Below are positions 1 to 6,480 of a stretch of DNA of 9,643 nt, piece by piece. Under the pieces are notes generated by a model, which was not told the DNA's origin, did not search any database, and was given only the letters and a program-made list of their open reading frames with translations. Position numbers and translations under genes: made by a program. Positions within the stretch are counted from its first letter, which is position 1; every line of letters starts with the position of its first letter. Origin of the DNA: Verrucomicrobiota bacterium (GTDB lineage Bacteria > Verrucomicrobiota > Verrucomicrobiia > Opitutales > Opitutaceae); NCBI GenBank assembly GCA_023446865.1, contig JAEXPL010000093.1, forward strand, positions 1-9,643, read 5' to 3'.

Positions 1-813
1 CTCGAGGATGATCGAGTCGAGCGCGCCCGGGGCGGCAAGGAGCGCCGGCGTGGCCTGGAACTCCACATACCACGCGGTGGTCGCGGCCGGGGGCGCCTCG
101 GGCGCGATCTCGAGGTCGCAATCGCCCTCGATGAAGCAGAAGACGTCACGGATCGCGGCCTCGTCGGCCGCGGTGGCGAGCCGGATGCTCCAGGCGAGAT
201 GCGAGAGCTCCGGGTCCAGCTCCGAGAGCGGCGGCAGCGCCTCCACCAGCGTCTGGATCTCGCAATCGCCGAGGGCGCGCAGACTGTCGAGGAACATGCC
301 CGGGTCGATGCCCTGCTGGAACACGCCGGAGTGCGGTCGGAAATGGATCCGCCAGTGTTTGTCCGCGGGGGCGGGAGCCGGCCCGGCCTCCTTCGCGGCG
401 GCCTCGGCCTTGCCGGCCTTGGCGGGCAGGAAGCGCAGGAGGGCCTGCAGGTCGGGGTCGGCGCGCTGGAGCACCGCGGGCGCCTCGGCGGGCGCGGCCT
501 CGAGGTAGCGCGCGATCGCGTCGCACAGGCGCAGCGTGAGGTCGACGATGGTGGAGTTGACGGCGACGCGACCCTCGCGGGCGGCGTTGAAGACATCCTC
601 CACGTGGTGGAGAAACGCGGACAACTCGACAAAGCCGCTGGTGGCGCCGGAGCCCTTGAGGGTGTGCATGGCGCGGAAGACGCGGTTGATGGCGGCGGTG
701 TCGGCCGGCTCGCGCTCGAGTTCGAGCAGGGCTTGCTCGAGTTCGCCGAGCAGGTCGGCGGCCTCCTGGCGGAAAAGTTCGCGGCTGCGGCGTTGGATCT
801 CGTCGAAATTCAT
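1..813 (-). CDS. cheA: Chemotaxis histidine kinase CheA, N-terminal part (3' end outside window)
   Basis: CheA is the receptor-coupled kinase that phosphorylates CheY and CheB. The first 271 residues are visible. The P1 HPt domain (about 1-110) carries phospho-His50 in FRAMHTLKGSGATSGF. An Ala/Pro/Lys linker follows (about 128-150). The next domain begins HWRIHFRPHSGVFQQGIDP (about 152-170), continues through LPPLSELDPE and ends near FIEGDCDLEI. It looks like the CheY/CheB-binding P2-type domain of non-enterobacterial CheA proteins. The dimerisation, ATPase and CheW-like domains would lie beyond position 1. The start at 813 begins the usual P1 helix and lacks a Shine-Dalgarno sequence. The gene follows cheY by 30 nt. 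Whether the kinase half is intact cannot be judged here. Confidence 0.96.
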   Translation of the reverse strand, partial: MNFDEIQRRSRELFRQEAADLLGELEQALLELEREPADTAAINRVFRAMHTLKGSGATSGFVELSAFLHHVEDVFNAAREGRVAVNSTIVDLTLRLCDAIARYLEAAPAEAPAVLQRADPDLQALLRFLPAKAGKAEAAAKEAGPAPAPADKHWRIHFRPHSGVFQQGIDPGMFLDSLRALGDCEIQTLVEALPPLSELDPELSHLAWSIRLATAADEAAIRDVFCFIEGDCDLEIAPEAPPAATTAWYVEFQATPALLAAPGALDSIILE

Positions 814-843
814 GGCGACGGGGGAAGGTTGGCGGGCGGGGGA

Positions 844-1212
844 TCAGGGCGGGCAGACCATCTTGACGACGGCCACCAGGCGACCGGGGTCGAAGGGTTT
901 CACGACCCAGCCGGTGGCGCCGGCCTTCTTGCCCGCCACCTTCTTGTCGTCCTGGGACTCGGTGGTGAGCATGATGATGGGGGTGAACTTGTACTGCGGC
1001 AGCGCGCGCAACCGGGTGATCATGGTGATGCCGTCCATCTGCGGCATGTTGAGGTCGGTCACGACGAGGTCGGCCTTGCGCTGCTCGGCCAGGCGCAGGC
1101 CGGCCACGCCATCCTCGGCGGAGTGCACCTCGTAGCCGGCGCTGCCGAGCACCATCTTCACGGTTTCGCGGATGCTCATCGAGTCGTCCACGGCAATCAC
1201 GATCTTGGTCAT
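844..1212 (-). CDS. cheY: Chemotaxis response regulator CheY (second of two)
   Basis: This single receiver domain of 122 residues would carry phosphate from CheA to the motor or another target. All active-site residues are present: Asp9/Asp10 in VDDS, phospho-acceptor Asp53 in VTDLNMPQMDG, Thr83 in MLTTES and Lys105 in VVKPF. The switch aromatic position is Trp102 (GATGWVVKPF), as in many CheY proteins encoded beside a STAS protein and CheA. The start at 1212 gives a standard N-terminus (MTKIVIAVDDS); an ATG at 1263 would add 17 unlike residues and overlap the STAS gene. There is no Shine-Dalgarno sequence. Lying 30 nt before cheA, it is the likeliest main substrate of CheA. The two CheY proteins of the operon are clearly diverged, so they are not a recent duplication. 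Confidence 0.96.
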   Translation of the reverse strand: MTKIVIAVDDSMSIRETVKMVLGSAGYEVHSAEDGVAGLRLAEQRKADLVVTDLNMPQMDGITMITRLRALPQYKFTPIIMLTTESQDDKKVAGKKAGATGWVVKPFDPGRLVAVVKMVCPP

Positions 1213-1231
1213 AGGAAAACGGGGATGCGGT

Positions 1232-1525
1232 TCAGGTTGAGGCGAACGCGGCGCCGAGCGCATAACGCTCCAGGGCGGTGGTCCACGCCGGCGCGGGGCT
1301 GGGCGCGACCCGGAACGAGGGCGCGGTGTGGATGGCGGCGAGCAGGACCTGCAGCGCGGCGATGTCGATGCGGGCGAGCGCGGCGGGCTCGAGCACCAGC
1401 TCGCGGGGGCGGCGCAGCGCGGTGCGCAGGGCGACCTGCAGCGCGGCGGCGTCGTCGATGGTGAGCTCGCCCTCGAGCCGGACGAGGGCGGTGGTGTCGG
1501 TGGTGTCGACGTGGAAGACGCTCAT
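1232..1525 (-). CDS. Small STAS-domain protein
   Basis: This 97-residue protein looks like a lone STAS domain of the anti-anti-sigma-factor type. The pattern is an N-terminal strand pair (TTALVRLEGELTIDDAAAL), an Arg-Pro turn, a strand (RELVLEPAAL) and then IDIAALQVLLAAI, which matches the family's D-S/T-x-x-L-x-x-L helix start. The residue normally phosphorylated is Ile55 here, so the usual serine-kinase switch appears to be absent. Small STAS proteins beside cheY and cheA occur in other chemotaxis operons, where their role is poorly defined. It lies 18 nt after the hybrid kinase and 19 nt before cheY. It may be a protein-binding adaptor for the signalling array. No CheW-like features are seen. 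The fold call is fairly safe; the function is open. Confidence 0.82.
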   Translation of the reverse strand: MSVFHVDTTDTTALVRLEGELTIDDAAALQVALRTALRRPRELVLEPAALARIDIAALQVLLAAIHTAPSFRVAPSPAPAWTTALERYALGAAFAST

Positions 1526-1543
1526 GGGTGGGCTTCGTGGGGC

Positions 1544-3997
1544 TCAGCGGTTGTCGGAGACGGTGGCGCCGGCCAGCTCCTCCAGGTAGCACTGCATCTC
1601 CGCGGCGGAGAGGTCGTGCAGCTTCTGGAGCTCGGGGCCGAAGGTGTTCCAGGCGGAGAACTCGCCGCGGCGGGCCTGGGCGATGGCGTCGTTGCAGTAG
1701 GCGGCGAGCCGGGCCCAGCCGAGCATGGTGAAGCAGCCCTTGAGGCCGTGGGCGGTCTCCGCGAGATGGGCACAGTTGCGGTTGGCGCAGGCCTCGCCGA
1801 GGCGGGGCCAGGCGCTGTCGAGATCGCGGGCCGCGGAGGCCTGCAGCTGGCGCAGCACCTCGGCCACCTGCGTGGGCGGCAGGCCGGGGAACATGGCCGC
1901 GAGCTGGTTGCGGTCGATCAGCTCGGGGCCCTCGGCCGGCACGGTCGGCGGCGGCGGCGCCTCGGCGGACTCGGCCCGGAAGAGGCGCTGGAAGCACGCC
2001 TCGATGTGCGCGGGCAGCACGGGCTTGCTGAGGTAGTCGTCCATGCCGGCGGCCAAGCAGCGCTCGCGGTCGCCACTCTGGGTGGCGGCGGTGAGGGCGA
2101 CGAGCTTGGCGCGACGCGCGGCGTCGGGCTGCAGGCGCACGATCTCGCGGGCGGCGGCGAGGCCGTTCATCACCGGCATCTCGACATCGAGCAGCACCAG
2201 ATCGAACGGTTGGAGACGCAGGGCCTCGACGGCCTCGGCGCCGTTGACCACCAACTGGCAGCGGTAGCCGAGGTGCTGGAGGAGGCGGCGCAGCATCTCG
2301 CGGTTGGTCGGGATGTCGTCGGCCACGAGCAGGCGCAACGGGAGGCGTTCGCCGAGCTTGAGTTCCGGGGCGGCGCTGTCGGCCGCGCCGGCGGGCGGCG
2401 CCAGCAGGCCGGCGATGGCGCGGGCCAGCTCCGCGAGGTCGAGGGGCAGCAGAATGGTGGCGGCGCGGGCGGCGGCGGGCACGGGCCAGTGCCGGTCGGG
2501 CTGGGACAACCACACCACCGGCGCGGGCTTGGCCGGCGGCCGGACCATCAGGTGGCGGTTGAGCATCGCGCCGAGGTTGCGCGCCAACGCCGACTCGACC
2601 ACGGCCAGATCCACGGCAGCCGCGCGCTGGTCGGGCGGAATCGCCACCTCGGGCCCCTGCCAGACGATCGGCTCCAGGCCCCAGGCGCAGAGCGCCTCGG
2701 CCAGCATCTCGCGGGTCTGGCGGTCGCTGAAGACCAACAACACCTTGCGGCCGGCGACACCGGCCGGGGCGAGCGCCGCGAGCGCCGTGCCGCCCTCGGA
2801 CTCGTCGACCTCGACAGAGCAGCGGAAGGCGGTGCCCCGCCCCACCCGGCTGCGCACGACCACGTCGCCGCCCATGAGCTGCGCGAAGGCGCGCGCGATC
2901 GCCAACCCCAGGCCCGTGCCGTGGGTCGAGCGCGGCGAGCCGAACTCGGCGCGGGAAAACGGCTGGAAGAGTTTCGCGAGGTCGGCCGGGGCGATGCCCA
3001 CGCCGGAATCGACGACGGTGAACGCGAGGCGCCAGCGACCGGCCTGCGCCGTGGCGGACACATCAAGATGCACGCCGCCGCGCACGGTGAAATTGACGGC
3101 GTTGCCGAGGAGATTGAGCAGGACCTGCTGCAGGCGCCGGGGGTCGCCCACGATGCGCAGGGGCACGTTGCGCCGGACCCGCCAGCTGAACGTGAGGCCC
3201 TTGCGACGGGCGAGCGTGCCCGCCTGCCGCACCACCTGCGTGACCAGCCCGAGCACGTCGAAAGCGCGGGGCTCGAGGCGCACCTTGCCCGCCTGGAGGC
3301 CGGAGAAGTCGAGCAGCTCCTCGACGATCGCCAACAGGTTCTGGCCGCTCTCGAGGATGAGCTGGGCGGAGTGGACCTCGGTGCTGTCCCGCGACTGTTC
3401 GGCGAGGGTCGCCGCCAGACCGTTGATGACATTGAGCGGCGTGCGCAGCTCGTGGCTCATGCTGGCGAGGAAGGCGCTCTTGGCGCGGTTGGCGGCCTCG
3501 GCGGCATGGGTGAGCTCGCGGGCGTGGTCGGCCACGGCGGCCAGCTGGGCGTTGGCGGCCTGCAGTTGCGCCTGCGACTCGCACAACGCAGCCTGCTGGC
3601 GGTTGCGGGCGGTCACGTCGCGGCACAGGCAGACGACGCGATCGCCCGCGCCGGGCTGGCAGCTGGCGCTCGTCTCCACTTCACGGATCTCACCGGACTT
3701 CGCGCGGAGGCGGCAGTCGCACCGGCCCGCGCCGGTCGCGACGACCCCGGCGAAGAACGCGGCGAGCGCGCCCGGGCCCGCCGCGGCGTCGTGCAGCTGC
3801 GCGATGGTGAGGCCGGCGAGTTCCTCGCGGTTATATCCGGTGATCGCGCACATCGCGTCGTTGGCGGCGAGGATCCGGCCCGACGAATCGAGCACAAGCA
3901 GGCCGTCGAGCGCGTGCCGCAGCAGGGCGGCCAGCTCCTCCTCCGGCCGGGCGGCAGGGTCGGGGGTGGAGGCGGTGGTGGCGTGGACTTTTTTCAT
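1544..3997 (-). CDS. Soluble hybrid histidine kinase (PAS-HisKA-HATPase-pseudoREC-REC-HPt)
   Basis: This 817-residue phosphorelay kinase has no membrane segment. A PAS sensor domain (about 20-130) is Cys-rich, with two CxC pairs. A short coiled coil (132-172) leads to the HisKA domain with phospho-His182 in SHELRTPLN. The ATPase domain has the N box (Asn295, Asn299), DSGVGI (330-335) and HGTGLGLAIA (359-368). A degenerate receiver (417-533) lacks the acceptor Asp (Glu468 instead). The true receiver (about 555-672) has Asp560/561, Asp604, Thr636 and Lys658. The C-terminal HPt has His750 in ETAHGLKG. The expected path is His182 to Asp604 to His750, then to a separate receiver; the two CheY proteins are the nearest candidates. 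It lies 26 nt after the receptor-like gene and 18 nt before the STAS gene. No DNA-binding output is present. The ligand is unknown. Confidence 0.95.
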   Translation of the reverse strand: MKKVHATTASTPDPAARPEEELAALLRHALDGLLVLDSSGRILAANDAMCAITGYNREELAGLTIAQLHDAAAGPGALAAFFAGVVATGAGRCDCRLRAKSGEIREVETSASCQPGAGDRVVCLCRDVTARNRQQAALCESQAQLQAANAQLAAVADHARELTHAAEAANRAKSAFLASMSHELRTPLNVINGLAATLAEQSRDSTEVHSAQLILESGQNLLAIVEELLDFSGLQAGKVRLEPRAFDVLGLVTQVVRQAGTLARRKGLTFSWRVRRNVPLRIVGDPRRLQQVLLNLLGNAVNFTVRGGVHLDVSATAQAGRWRLAFTVVDSGVGIAPADLAKLFQPFSRAEFGSPRSTHGTGLGLAIARAFAQLMGGDVVVRSRVGRGTAFRCSVEVDESEGGTALAALAPAGVAGRKVLLVFSDRQTREMLAEALCAWGLEPIVWQGPEVAIPPDQRAAAVDLAVVESALARNLGAMLNRHLMVRPPAKPAPVVWLSQPDRHWPVPAAARAATILLPLDLAELARAIAGLLAPPAGAADSAAPELKLGERLPLRLLVADDIPTNREMLRRLLQHLGYRCQLVVNGAEAVEALRLQPFDLVLLDVEMPVMNGLAAAREIVRLQPDAARRAKLVALTAATQSGDRERCLAAGMDDYLSKPVLPAHIEACFQRLFRAESAEAPPPPTVPAEGPELIDRNQLAAMFPGLPPTQVAEVLRQLQASAARDLDSAWPRLGEACANRNCAHLAETAHGLKGCFTMLGWARLAAYCNDAIAQARRGEFSAWNTFGPELQKLHDLSAAEMQCYLEELAGATVSDNR

Positions 3998-4023
3998 GGC
4001 GGAAGGAGCGGCGGAAGGGGCGT

Positions 4024-5997
4024 TCAGAAGAGCTCGATGCCGGGCCCGAGGTCGGGCTTGTCCGGCGGCTTCTCCGGCGACGGTTTGGCGGCGGGCGGCG
4101 GCGTGGCGGCAACGTCCGCCGCGACGGTCGGCGGTTCCGGGCGAATCTCGGTCGCCGGCGGGACGGACGATTCCGGGGGCAGGTCGAAGAGCTCGATCCC
4201 GGCCACCGGCGCGGTACTGGCGATTTCGGCACCGAGCGCACCGGCGTGGGCGCGACGCTCCTCCTCCATCGTGTAGCGTTCGCGATGGGCGGCGAGTTTC
4301 GCGGCGGCGGCCGCATCGAGCGGGAGGCCGGCGCTGGGCCGCGTGGCGGTCTCCAGCTGCCGGCAGAGCGCCTCGGCCGGTTCATAGCTGGCGGCGATGA
4401 GCTCGGGGAACCGCAGGGTCTGGAGGAGCTTCTTGGTCTCACCGAAGAGCGCGGCAAAATCCTGTCCGGTGCGGGCTGCATCGCTCTGGATCTCGTCGCC
4501 GAGACGGCGCAGCTGGTCGCTCACCGTGATCGCGCCCTTCTCCAGGGCCTGCTTCTCGCGCGCCACGATGGCGAGGAACGAGTCGGCCTGGGTGCTGATC
4601 TGCTGGAGCGCGACGAGGACCTCGTCGAGTTTGCGCGCGAGGTCGGCGGTGATGTGCCCGATCCCGTCGGACACCCGGCTGCACTCCTCGGAGAGCTTGT
4701 TGAGGGCCTCGGCCGAGGTCATGCGCGCGGCGGCGATCTGGGCGTTGAGCGAGACGATCTTCACATCGAACTCGTGGCGCGCGATCTCCTGCGAGAACAG
4801 GCGCACGAGCTCGCCGATGCGGCCGACAGAGCGGGCCACCTTCTCGTTGGTCACCTGCCCCTGCGCGGCGATGCCGGCGAGTTCGGTGATCTGCTCGCGG
4901 TAGAGGTCGGCCAGGCGGCAGTCGACGAAGGCGGTGCTCACCGCCTGCTCAAGCGCCGTGTAGTCGGAGAGCAGCGATTCGCCGTGCTGGACCAGCTGGG
5001 CCATGCCGCCGGTCACCTCGGAGCCCGCCTGCTCGATCTCGGCCCGGGCGGCCCGCAGCTGGGCGTGCTGCACGGCGGCGGCCTGGTGGACGAAGGCGGC
5101 GCCGGGGCCGGTGCCGGCAAGGGCGGCGGGCAGGCGCTCGGCGATGTCCTCGAAGCCGACGGCGATGTGCTCGAGCTTCTGGCGCACGATGTCCTGGTGC
5201 TGGAGCGCCATCAACATGCCCAGGGTGATCGGGGCGGTGCGCTCGAGCCGCTGCTCGATCGCGCGGCTGCGTTCGCCGCACGGGGTAAGCGCCACGCGGA
5301 GCTTCTCGAGCTCCTGGAAGATCGTCTCGACGCTGTGATGGGCGCGCCGGTGGAGCGTGTCCTCGAGCCGGCGCAGCTCCGCTCGCTCGGCCGCGGCCTC
5401 GAGCACGATCGTTTCGATGCTGGCGAACGCGGTGGCGGAACTGGCGAGCACCTTCTGGGCGATCTCGGCGATGTTGGCGGCGACGTTCATGAACACGCTC
5501 TGCGGCTCGGCCTCGAGCCGCACGGCCTCCATCCGAATATTCAGAGTCAGGATGCGCAGCATCATGTCGTTGCGCTCGAAGTGCGACCGGGCGCTGCAGG
5601 CTTGGAGCAACTGGCTCTCGACGGTCTGCATCTGCTCCTGCTCGGAGACGGCGACGCCGAGGCTGGCGTGCACGAGATCCACCGAGCCCTTGTAGAGGCT
5701 GTAGGCGGCGGACAGCGCCCGGTCCTCGTCGCGGTCCTCGACGACCGCGGAGAGGTGGCCGGCGCGCCGGCGCAGCTCGGTCAGGCCGTTGCCGAAGCGG
5801 CCGAGTTCCTGCGCGAGGGCGGTGAAATCGCGGTCGGAGGCCTGTCCGAAGTCGGCCAGGCCGGTCTGGCAACGGTGCAGGTCGGCAATGGTGGCGGGCT
5901 CCGTGGCGGCGTCGGCGGTCCGCGCAACCTTCGGCCAGCGGCGGAACATCCGCCGCAGCTGCTCCGGCCACCGAACAAGCTGTTGCGCAACAGTCAT
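4024..5997 (-). CDS. Soluble MCP-like coiled-coil protein with two diverged receptor tips
   Basis: This 657-residue protein is mostly long, Ala/Glu/Leu-rich helices with no signal peptide or membrane segment, so it is cytoplasmic. Two segments recall the chemoreceptor tip: ILTLNIRMEAVRLE (149-162), followed by FMNVAANIAEIAQKV, and IVSLNAQIAAARM (414-426). The first keeps the Asn, Glu and Arg of the Tsr tip (N381, E385, R388); the second keeps Asn and Arg. The GxGF turn of true receptors is lost in both. Between them, LMALQHQDIVRQKLEHI (262-278) resembles the CheZ active-site helix. The tail (about 590-657) is Pro/Ala-rich and holds GIELF twice, once at the very end. I chose the start at 5997, 4 nt after the cheY stop; an ATG at 6036 would overlap that gene. 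Roles as a CheA scaffold, cytoplasmic sensor or CheY phosphatase are all possible. The exact family was not recognised. Confidence 0.85.
   Translation of the reverse strand: MTVAQQLVRWPEQLRRMFRRWPKVARTADAATEPATIADLHRCQTGLADFGQASDRDFTALAQELGRFGNGLTELRRRAGHLSAVVEDRDEDRALSAAYSLYKGSVDLVHASLGVAVSEQEQMQTVESQLLQACSARSHFERNDMMLRILTLNIRMEAVRLEAEPQSVFMNVAANIAEIAQKVLASSATAFASIETIVLEAAAERAELRRLEDTLHRRAHHSVETIFQELEKLRVALTPCGERSRAIEQRLERTAPITLGMLMALQHQDIVRQKLEHIAVGFEDIAERLPAALAGTGPGAAFVHQAAAVQHAQLRAARAEIEQAGSEVTGGMAQLVQHGESLLSDYTALEQAVSTAFVDCRLADLYREQITELAGIAAQGQVTNEKVARSVGRIGELVRLFSQEIARHEFDVKIVSLNAQIAAARMTSAEALNKLSEECSRVSDGIGHITADLARKLDEVLVALQQISTQADSFLAIVAREKQALEKGAITVSDQLRRLGDEIQSDAARTGQDFAALFGETKKLLQTLRFPELIAASYEPAEALCRQLETATRPSAGLPLDAAAAAKLAAHRERYTMEEERRAHAGALGAEIASTAPVAGIELFDLPPESSVPPATEIRPEPPTVAADVAATPPPAAKPSPEKPPDKPDLGPGIELF
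4027..4200 (-). repeat. Duplicated GIELF motif in the C-terminal tail
   Basis: The codons for GIELF occur at 4186-4200 and again at 4027-4041, just before the stop. The 15-base copies differ at a single base. A Pro-rich linker of about 48 residues separates them. Conserved short motifs in a disordered tail suggest binding sites. The terminal copy is placed like a CheR/CheB tether, but has Ile where the tether has an aromatic residue. Confidence 0.6.
5179..5196 (-). other. CheZ-like QDIVRQ motif in the receptor-like protein
   Basis: Residues 268-273 (QDIVRQ) follow LMALQH. In CheZ the catalytic helix reads QDLTGQ with Asp143 and Gln147; Asp269 and Gln273 here have the same spacing, and the preceding Met-Ala also aligns. 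The match is short and lies in a helical protein, so chance similarity is possible. Confidence 0.35.
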
Positions 5998-6001
5998 GAT
6001 C

Positions 6002-6391
6002 TCAGGAACTGCAGACCTGGGTGTCGTCCCCGCCAAGCATCAGGCGGACCTGGGCCACAAGCGTGTCGGGCATGACCGGCTTGAGAAGGAAGCGCAGGTG
6101 GCGGGCGTCGCGCTGGCCGGCCTCTTCGGCACGCTTGGCTTCGGAGGTGATGGCGAGGATCGGCAGGTTGGCCAGCTCGGGCACCGCCCGGATGTGCCGG
6201 ATGACCTCCTGCCCGCTCATGTTGGGCATCACGAGGTCGAGCAGGACGAGGTCGACCCGCTGCTGCTGGAGGATGGCGAGCGCCTCCTTGCCATCGCAGG
6301 CCGGGATACAACGAAAGCCCTTTTGGGAGAGGAACATCGAGTGGTAGAGGCGGACGACCTCGTAGTCGTCGACAACCAGGATGGTTTTCAT
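6002..6391 (-). CDS. CheY-like single-domain response regulator (first of two)
   Basis: This stand-alone receiver has 129 residues and no output domain. It carries the full phosphorylation site: Asp8/Asp9, phospho-acceptor Asp52 in LLDLVMP, Thr82 in AITSE and Lys104 in LLKP. Phe101 takes the place of the switch Tyr106 of E. coli CheY. The tail GGDDTQVCSS extends a little past the last helix. The start at 6391 is the only sensible one and has no Shine-Dalgarno sequence. The receptor-like gene begins 4 nt after its stop, so the pair may be functionally linked. Partners could be CheA or the hybrid kinase encoded downstream. It may act as the output, a phosphate sink or a phosphorelay shuttle, and sequence alone does not decide. 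It differs clearly from the CheY at 844-1212. Confidence 0.93.
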   Translation of the reverse strand: MKTILVVDDYEVVRLYHSMFLSQKGFRCIPACDGKEALAILQQQRVDLVLLDLVMPNMSGQEVIRHIRAVPELANLPILAITSEAKRAEEAGQRDARHLRFLLKPVMPDTLVAQVRLMLGGDDTQVCSS

Positions 6392-6421
6392 AAGGCGTGG
6401 CGGAGCGGATTGGGCGATGGT

Positions 6422-6446
6422 CCGCCCCGATTTTCGCCGGGGGCGG
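6422..6446 (-). promoter_or_regulatory. Hairpin in the cheB-cheY gap
   Basis: The 89-nt gap 6392-6480 holds a perfect 7-bp inverted repeat, CCGCCCC and GGGGCGG, around an 11-nt loop. No T-run follows, so it is not a standard terminator. It could mark processing or partial attenuation between the adaptation genes and the downstream half of the operon. I see no convincing promoter in the gap. Confidence 0.3.
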
Positions 6447-6480
6447 GAACGGATACGGGAAGAAGTGGTGACGCGGGTGC

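Noticed and set aside
1328..4276. Very long plus-strand open frame (about 980 codons) opposite the STAS and kinase genes
   Set aside because: Its translation is Gly/Ala/Arg/His-rich with no recognisable domain, and the minus strand holds complete domain-bearing genes. Long antisense frames are expected at this GC content.
5997..6036. Alternative start of the receptor-like protein at 6036
   Set aside because: It would overlap the preceding cheY by 35 nt. The ATG at 5997 sits 4 nt after the cheY stop, like other close junctions here.
4246..6075. Plus-strand open frame of about 600 codons opposite the receptor-like gene
   Set aside because: Low-complexity translation with no family motifs; it mirrors the codon bias of the real gene on the other strand.
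6422..6446. Intrinsic terminator after cheB
   Set aside because: The stem is only 7 bp with an 11-nt loop and no T-run follows in the transcribed direction.
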